A stretch of DNA of 64,000 nt. It comes from Prinsepia uniflora (Eukaryota > Streptophyta > Magnoliopsida > Rosales > Rosaceae). Position numbers and translations under genes: made by a program. The notes under the pieces are model-generated. The model had not been told where the DNA came from. It made no database searches and saw only the letters and a program-made list of their open reading frames with translations. Every line of letters starts with the position of its first letter. The first letter of the stretch is position 1. Positions 57,222 through 64,000 of the stretch are shown one piece after another. Where the stretch lies: contig CM064871.1 in assembly GCA_032719365.1 (NCBI GenBank), forward strand, positions 64,802,416 to 64,866,415. The letters are read 5' to 3'.

Positions 57222-60200
57222 GTCATGTTGACCTCACCTCGAGATTCGTGCCCACGCGCCGTCACGCGCCGCCGTGAGTGGCTGCGCGTGAAACCCACGC
57301 GCCTGCTACTGTGCATCGTCCTAACCCGTATGTCTGGTAAACGGGTCCAGTTTACCCGCGAGACGACCCGGTTCCAATCCTGTCAATTCGATCCTAATTC
57401 CTTCAATTGATCATTCCATTAGTTTCGTTTTAAGTTAAATTAAGGTTCTGTAACGTTGATTACACAAAACATTACCTACAATTCCACGATTCAACGATGA
57501 TCCACGAAGAACACCCGGTTACTGTGCAATCATGGAACTCCCTCAATTGCTGCAGGTTTCATCCAATTGATGATTCCAGAAGCATCAACGGACCCTGAGG
57601 AACAATTACCCCACATCAATTGCATCAAACCTGTGCTCAAACGTCACGACTCAAGCTCGAGCACCGTCACTGTTCACCAATGGAGTTCTGTCAATCTCGA
57701 TCGGTTTCCTTCAATTGATGAACCCAGAAGCATCATGGGATCATGGGAAGCAGTTTCCCCACCTCAATTTCATCCAACGAAGATTCCAATTCCACGACTC
57801 AACTTCGAAATTCCTCCTCTGTCACCAAGTGTGATCAGAGCCAATTGGTGGCCAAATCCCTTCGTTCCTTCGACAATTCTGATCGTGGAACTCCCAGAAA
57901 GCTGAATGTAAGCTCAATTGCGATCCTCACGGCCTAATTCTTCCATTTCGAATTTTCCCCCCAATTTCCTAAAATTCAATTTTTCGATTTCCAGCATCCT
58001 CTCTGCCTCTCGTGTTTCCCAGCCAATTCAGTCTCTCTCAACCTTCAATTTTCTCTCAAGAACGGCCAAGGAAGGGAGCCAATTCTCCCAGCTCACTCAC
58101 TCTCTGTTTTGCTCACGGTGTAAGGAAAATATGGAGATAATTAGGGAGAAAATGGAGGAAATGATGAAGGAGAAATGATGATGTAGGAAATGATGATGTT
58201 GGGAGGGAAACATGGATCAGAATTCAGGGGATGGGTGACACTTGTCACTCATCCGGAGGTGCACAGTCAACGGTCACTATTCACTATTATATTATTATTT
58301 TAATCCCGGTCTCGGTTCGTTAGTTCGTTTCCTTGACCATAACGTCATCGTCGGATCTCCGATTTCGGCATGCCGCCTGTCGTTGGATTCGTATCGACGA
58401 GACCTACGTAACGGTCCTTGGCCCTCGTTCATCGGACCTCCCGGTCAAGAAGTCAACATTTGGCCCCTAATAAGCCAAATTACCAAAATACCCCTCAACT
58501 TCCGAACATCATAACTTTCTCTACGAATGTCGGAATCGAACGTGCCACCTGTCTATGAACTCGTGACATCCCGAACTACGTCACGGTCATCGGTCAAAGT
58601 CCGTTTGACCGTCCGATCAAAAAGTCAACATTTTGCCCACGACCAGGGGCAAAACGGTCATTTTGCACAATTTGTCCGATTCCGCCCTACTAACCACCGT
58701 TCAACCTCACTAATCAAGATTAGTGACTAATCTAATCCCGGAATTCGGGACGGGTCGTTACACCTAGACCTTCGACTCAGCCCCAACCTCGACGACTTTG
58801 GGTTCGAACAACACGGCAAAACAGAGCACCAGAGTGCCTGCCGTCGTCTGATCTCCGCCGTGTACACCCCCGTCACGGCGACCATCCTAGTCGACGCCTA
58901 GGACCCTCCTAAACCTCACCCTGACCTCCATTCCTCTCGACTCTAAGCCCAACCTCACGACTTTCAAATTGAACATCACGGGAAAAACAGAGCAAGAGAT
59001 CTCACCTTTCGATTGCGTCTCCGCCGTGCGCACCGCCGCGTGCCACGGTGTTCGTTGGACTCCCTGCAGCCTCCTGAACTTCCCACGGTCGTGGTTTGAG
59101 TCACCACACGGCGTAGCCACCACCAAACTCTCTCACGGTCTCCCTGTTTCCCCAAAACTTTGCCGCACCACCACCGTGCCGTCGTGCACGATTCCTCCAC
59201 CAAAACACGATCACTAGTACAAACACTCCTCCCTGTCACTCTCACAAGCACTCTTCACTCCCCCCTTGCACTGAGTCGATCAATTGCTCCCAATTCCTCA
59301 CCCTCTGTTTCTGTCTGTGTCGAAGAACAACACACGGGCACACACAGTTGCACCCAAATAATTGGGACCGCGCACGTACAGGATTCCACAAGAATCCTCT
59401 AGTCCTGTGCCACATGTCACCAATCACTCAACCCTTCTCCCACCTGGTTCAATCTCAGCCTTCCATTTCTTCTTTCTCTGCACAAATCCCAATGTGCCAC
59501 AAAGACCAAAATACCCTCCAATTTAACTCATTTTTTACGGTTTTGCCACAACTTCCTAGACCCGTATCTCTCGCCTCGTAAGTCCGATGAATACGTGCCG
59601 CCTGTCATCGAACTCAGGACGACGAGATCTACCTAACCATCCTAGGTCAACATACCAAAACCCGATTATTCAAAAAGTCAACTTTTCCCCCTATTTTACC
59701 AAAATTACGATAATACCCTCGACCTTCCGATCATCACAACTTCCTCCTCGGATGTCGGAATCGAACGTACCACATGTCTACGGCTTCGTGACGTCCTAAA
59801 CTACGTCCTAGTCACCGGTCAAAGTCCATCCGACTACCCGAACTAAAGTCAACATTTTTGCCCAAACTAGGGGCAAAATCGTCATTCTACGCTAAGGACC
59901 TTATCGGTACCGACTAAACACCGTTAAACCTCACTAATCCCACCTTAATCACTATCTTAATCCCGGCTCTCGGGACGGGTTGTTACACACCGTCCCCAAA
60001 TCGTCGACTCAAGCTCGAAACAAAAACCCGAACAACCCCTGTTTTCCCATTCGACCAACCAGGTAACCCCCCGTCACGGCAACCACCCTAGACGGTTCCT
60101 AAGACCTCACTGAAGCTCACCCAACTCAGCAAATCCCTCAACCCGCACTCAAAACCCACGATTATCAGTTTGAAACTCGACGACAAAACAAAGCAAAATC

Positions 60201-61167
60201 TCAGGGAGAAGAAATTACCTGTCATCGACCGCCGCCGTGCTCACCGCCGCACTCCCTGGAAGTCACAGAGTCCTCCCCAGCTTCCTTTCGAGTTCAATTG
60301 AACCAACACACGACCACACCACCACGATGATCTCTCACTGCTTCTCTGTTTTTTTTTTCTGGTTTTCCCCGTGAACTCTCACTTCGCACACACACAAGCA
60401 AGGCACCTCCCAACTCACTCACTGTCTCTCTCTCAATCTCTGGTCACTCTCCACTCACCAGACACACCAACACTCACGATCAACGTCCAACTCCCTCAAT
60501 CTCTCAGTCTCTGTTCTCTCTTCTTCGAACACACACACACGGCCCAAATAATTGGAACCGTGTTCCCTAGAACCAACCAAACCCCTAGCACGTGTCACAA
60601 TCCTCTCAAGCCTCACACAAAAAATCTCCTCTCTGCCCTGGACACTTTTCCAAATCCGGCTGCACCAAGCCCAAAGTACAAAAGACCAAACTGCCCTTCC
60701 TTTTTAAGTCAAAATTACCATTTTGCCACTACATTTCTAGACCCGTAACGCACACATCCTAACTCTGATGAATACGTGCCGCCTGTCATCGAACTCAGGA
60801 CGACGAGATCTACCTAACGGTCCTAGGTCAACGTTTCAAAACCCGATCGTACGAAAAGTCAACTTTTCCCCTATTTTAGCCAAATTACGGTAATGCCCTC
60901 AACCTTCCGAACATCATAACTTCCTCCTCGGATGTCGGAATCGGGCGTGCCACCTGTCTACGGATTCGTGACGTCCCAAACTACGTCACAGTCATCGGTC
61001 AATACTCAATTGACCGCTCGAACTAAAAGTCAACTAGTGGCCCAAACTAGGGGCAAAATTGTCATTCTACGCTACCGGACCTATCGTAACTGACTAACCA
61101 CCAATTAAGCTCACTAATCTCATTTTAAACACGGTCTTAACCCTAATTCCTGGGACGGGTCGTTACA

Positions 61168-61975
61168 GGCGACACCTAAATGGGGTGAAGGAAATTGATC
61201 GATATTTCGCCAAATTGTCTTATTATGAGTCCACTGATCTCTAGATGGGAAACGATCGAGATATGATATTAATTAGTGAAAATTGGACGTAAAACGAAGG
61301 ATTTTGAGTCAGGTCAAATCGCCAGGTCGAGAAACCCGAGTTGCAGACCCGCTGGAGGAAGAAGATGATTATCGTTGATTATGAGTTATATATTTAGCAA
61401 GCTTTAAACTTGCAACAAATGATGGTAACTGCTATTTAATTTTTTTTTTATAACCATTCCTTCCCATTTTTCAACTAACTTTGGCCTTTTTTTTCATTTT
61501 TTTTTTCTAATTTTAAATATATCTATTTCTTCCAATTTTTGAACAAAGTTTGGCCCTCTTTTTTCATCTTTTTTTTTTCCAATTTTAAATAAATTTGGAC
61601 TTATTTTATCATTTTTTTCCATTGAAATTTTTTCATGTTTATTGTTATGTTTTTAACTATATTAACATTCAATTATAGTAATTCACTTCAATGTAAATAT
61701 ATATTTAAGATTTTATATTATCAGTCATCTTCAGAATTATATTGCATCATATTATTCATCATATATTTATTATATCAAAATCATTTTATAATTTTATTAG
61801 TCCTATATAACCATTATTAAGTGCTTAAGTTTTTCCCAAAGTTTTATTAAAAATTTCCAACTTTTAGACTAAATTTCCGTCATTTTTGTTGACCTTGAAC
61901 GATATTGATATTTAAGGCGAAATATTCATAAATTTGAGTAGCAATATATCTCTCGATATCGATATTTCAATCCTT
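61168..61975. other. Right remainder of the AT-rich host element
   Basis: Contains CGATATTTCGCC near 61200, T-rich runs from 61440 to 61620 and GGCGAAATATTC near 61916. No coding signal. Confidence 0.5.
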
Positions 61976-61984
61976 ACATGTAAC

Positions 61985-63021
61985 TCTCTGACTCTTCAAA
62001 AGTATCAGATGTTATTCGATAAAACAAATTAAAAATAAATCTTCCGAAATTTAATTAGAATTATCTTAATGTAATTAATTTAGAAAAATAAATATAAAAT
62101 AATAATATTTAAAATTTGAAATTTTTTTTATCCAAGTATCTGAAAAAATGGTATAAACGGTATTAAAAAACTTAAAAAAACAAAACCATAAAAAGAACAC
62201 AGTAAAAATCTGAAAATAATAATAATAATAATAATAATAAATGGACTATTTTATCTGTTAAGTAGACTAATTTATAAATTATGTTTAAAAATTGGAATAT
62301 TTTTTGTTCATTTATTTTGGGCCATAATCTATGGACTGAAAAATTGAATTTTGACTAATATAAATTTATTACTAAATGTAATAATTGTCAAGGGTTTCTC
62401 ATTCTATATATATATATATATATATATACATGCTCTTATATACAGCTGTACACGACTCACAACCTATCTAACAAAACTAACTTAAATCAGTTTCTAATCA
62501 ATTAACCAAAACAACCAACTTAATTCTAATCGTTTCTTAATATCAATCAAGAAGGTGATTTAGTCGAAGTTTTCTTTCTTCACATATACACTTTATTAAA
62601 CCTGAATATTAAAACATACAAAACGATATATTCAAAAATTACAATCATTAAATGAAGCAGTAAAAAACGAAATAGAAAACAAAATTAACAGTAATTTTTT
62701 TTTCTTAGTAGTCCTACCTTAAACTCGCCAAACCACTTTTCCATCCCATTAGTCTTTTTTTTCTTTATCATTTATTTTTATCTACTTTTTTATAAATAAA
62801 ATACATAATTTAAAAATAAAATAATTTGTTGTATACTCCATTAAAAGAATATCAAAAAAAAATTGCATGTAACATGTATTCGTGATTAAAAAACAATATA
62901 TGTCATAAGCACAAAAGACGCGTGCATGTGAAGAGGTTAATTGTTACATTAAATTAAGTAAGAATGGCACAACTAACGTTTGAATTTGCATTATCTATTA
63001 CGAATTATTGAAGAATATTAA
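61985..63021. other. AT-rich spacer with microsatellites
   Basis: An (AAT) tract at 62216-62240 and a (TA) tract at 62405-62428. A direct repeat of GAAGAATATTAATTAAT occurs at 63010 and 63036, beside the LINE end. No gene seen. Confidence 0.55.
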
Positions 63022-64000
63022 TTAATAAATTATTTGAAGAATATTAATTAATACATTATAGTGCTTTTTTTTATTCAAACGAGATGCTTCATTAATAAGA
63101 TGAAAAAGAGGACAAACATTGATTGGGTGCACAACATACGGTGTATTAAAACCCTCATTATAAAATCCAGTTAGTCCGGGAAAATTCAATGAGGGAAAAA
63201 GAGTACCCTCAACCACAGAAACAAGAGGAAAAAACAATTATCTAGCAATATCCTTAACTAATAAAAGTGCTTACCAAGGGGGAAACATAGGATCCCAACC
63301 TGTTCTCTCCTGAGTGCATCGTCCCCCTTGTGCCAAGTGATGAGCCACAAGGTTTGCAATCCGAGGCACACAAACAAAGGACTCCAAAGGAATCTGGAGC
63401 TCCTGCAATAAGACTATAACCTCTCTGGCTATCAAACACCAGTCACAATTAAGCTTCAAGGTCCCCACCACCGGCCGGACCCACCTAGGCACACGCCTCA
63501 AAGTAGCTCACGCAGGAACATGTGAGAGATCACTGAATTCCGAGAAGGATGTCATTGCTGCCGCATAAACCTCCTCTGCATTTTTAACCTGCAATTCAAG
63601 GACCACTTTATTCCGCCAAGACCAGACACTCCAGCATATAAAGACAAATTGGCATAACTACGAAGAGGAAAGGTGAGTGTAAGTAAAAGCAAAAATATAT
63701 GTACAAGACCCCATAGTAGGGAAACCAGCTAGTGGGAGATCGAAAAGTCTCCACACTTTCTGGCTATGCTTACAACCTCATAAAGCATGAAAAGCATCAT
63801 CTATATGTTTCCCACAACCACTACAAATACCAGACATCGATACTTTCCGAGCAGCCAAGTTATGGGTTGTAGGCAAAATTTCAGAGCACGCCCTCCAACA
63901 GAAAATCTTAGGCTTGTTTGGGACCCTCATCTTCCATAAATGTTTCTATAGGGCCTTACCAGGCCCAGCGGAAGAGCACTCACCACTACTATCCCCATCT
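63022..64000 (-). pseudogene. 3' part of an L1-type LINE (zf-RVT and RNase H), runs off the window
   Basis: Minus strand from the window end leftward: NKPKIFCWRACSEILPTTHN and CSGCGKHIDDAFHAL match the zf-RVT region of plant LINEs. After broken frames, RWVRPVVGTLKLNCD and FVCVPRIANLVAHHLAQGG match the C-terminal RNase H domain (VPRxANxVAHxLA). The 3' end has a short A tract (TTTTTTTT on the plus strand near 63065). Stops and frame changes indicate an old copy. The reverse transcriptase lies outside the window. Confidence 0.8.

Larger units (their letters stand above)
55860..58050. repeat. Tandem duplication spanning the assembly gap
   Basis: Left copy about 55860-56720 and right copy about 57222-58050 share GTCATGTTGACCTCACCTC, CACGCGCCGCCG, TGTCTGGTAAACGGGT, CTCAAGCTCGA, CACCGTCACTGTTCA, GGAAGCAGTTTCCCCACCTC-like sequence and CGAAATTCCTCCTCTGTCAC. 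No other LTR copy here has this segment twice. Confidence 0.8.
54165..58762 (-). mobile_element. Innermost type B LTR with internal duplication and assembly gap
   Basis: Starts TGACAGGACCCATCCC and ends TTCGGGACGGGTCGTTACA. The type B features are the left-end GATTACCGTGGAATG, the GGGCC/GGCCCGA array at 55080-55375 and the U3 modules at 58345-58680. No matching TSD is found (TCCAG left, CCTAG right). It is about 1.5 kb longer than the 3.06 kb copy at 20508, explained by a duplication around the gap. Confidence 0.82.
53380..59987 (-). mobile_element. Nested solo LTR (type A) with TSD CACCG, itself invaded
   Basis: TGTCAGGACCCACCCCGG at 53380 and CTCGGGACGGGTTGTTACA at 59987. CACCG at 53375-53379 and 59988-59992 is a perfect TSD. 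A type B LTR occupies 54165-58762. Compared with the 50169-53223 copy, about 1 kb of the host LTR is missing at the junction. Confidence 0.9.
48485..61167 (-). mobile_element. Solo LTR (type A variant), split by nested LTRs, TSD GGCGA
   Basis: Plus-strand start TGTCAGGGCCCACCC at 48485 and end GGGACGGGTCGTTACA at 61167, with GGCGA at 48480-48484 and 61168-61172. Its own sequence is 48485-50168, 53224-53379 and 59988-61167, about 3.0 kb in total, which joins smoothly when compared with the intact copy at 38915-41706. Two other LTRs are inserted in it. Confidence 0.92.
48418..61975. mobile_element. Possible Mutator-type small element split by nested LTRs, TSD TACATGTAA
   Basis: TACATGTAA occurs at 48409-48417 and 61976-61984. 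Just inside, CCAATGATGAAAATATCGA at the left and, inverted, AGGATTGAAATATCGATATC at the right are similar. Removing the LTR nest leaves about 875 bp of AT-rich sequence with further TTTCGGCGAAATATC-type words at both sides and no transposase. A 9-bp TSD fits Mutator-like elements. The TSD is itself nearly palindromic, so chance cannot be excluded. Confidence 0.55.

Noticed and set aside
56586..57410. Long open frame of about 274 codons
   Set aside because: Most of it runs through the 500-N gap, so it has no sequence support.

Overview
This 64 kb window is repeat-rich plant nuclear DNA from a eudicot. The transposon style and clustered MIR395 genes would fit a woody Rosaceae such as Malus or Pyrus, but that placement is inference. 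No intact, clearly functional protein-coding gene is visible. The likely functional content is five microRNA395 hairpins. The rest is retrotransposons, solo LTRs, MITEs, gene fragments and AT-rich spacer.

Layout. 1-1048 is the end of an LTR. 1049-2647 holds a small GRF zinc-finger gene, probably inside a decayed Mutator-like element. 2648-5216 is a solo LTR. 5382-7340 is a first MIR395 unit (two hairpins, minus strand) carrying a fold-back MITE. 7621-9733 holds a hAT-type MITE and a fragment of a malectin-domain receptor kinase. 9811-17354 is a gag-only LTR retrotransposon with both LTRs and a matching TSD. 17480-17870 is an inverted partial copy of the 7.6-9.3 kb segment. 18421-19745 is a second MIR395 unit, a direct duplicate of the first. 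20123-35032 is a Ty1/copia element broken by nested LTR elements. 35.6-38.9 kb is a second, very degenerate copia. 38915-41706 is a solo LTR. 41.7-42.7 kb is a transposase remnant. 44519-44676 is a fifth MIR395 hairpin on the plus strand. 45-48.4 kb is AT-rich with MITE-like and degenerate repeats. 48418-61975 is a small DNA element that received an LTR, which itself received further LTRs, with a 500-N gap inside. 63 kb to the end is the 3' part of a LINE.

How it fits together. The MIR395 genes are established regulators of sulfate assimilation and transport (ATP sulfurylase and SULTR2;1 mRNAs). Two hairpins sit behind one TATA box in each duplicated unit, which suggests short bicistronic precursors. 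One hairpin in each unit has decayed, and it is the opposite member in the two units. The LTR families share a duplicated module in U3 and carry minisatellites. Most copies are solo LTRs with perfect 5-bp TSDs, so unequal recombination has removed most internal regions. All boundaries were read by eye; no alignment, folding or database search was run.
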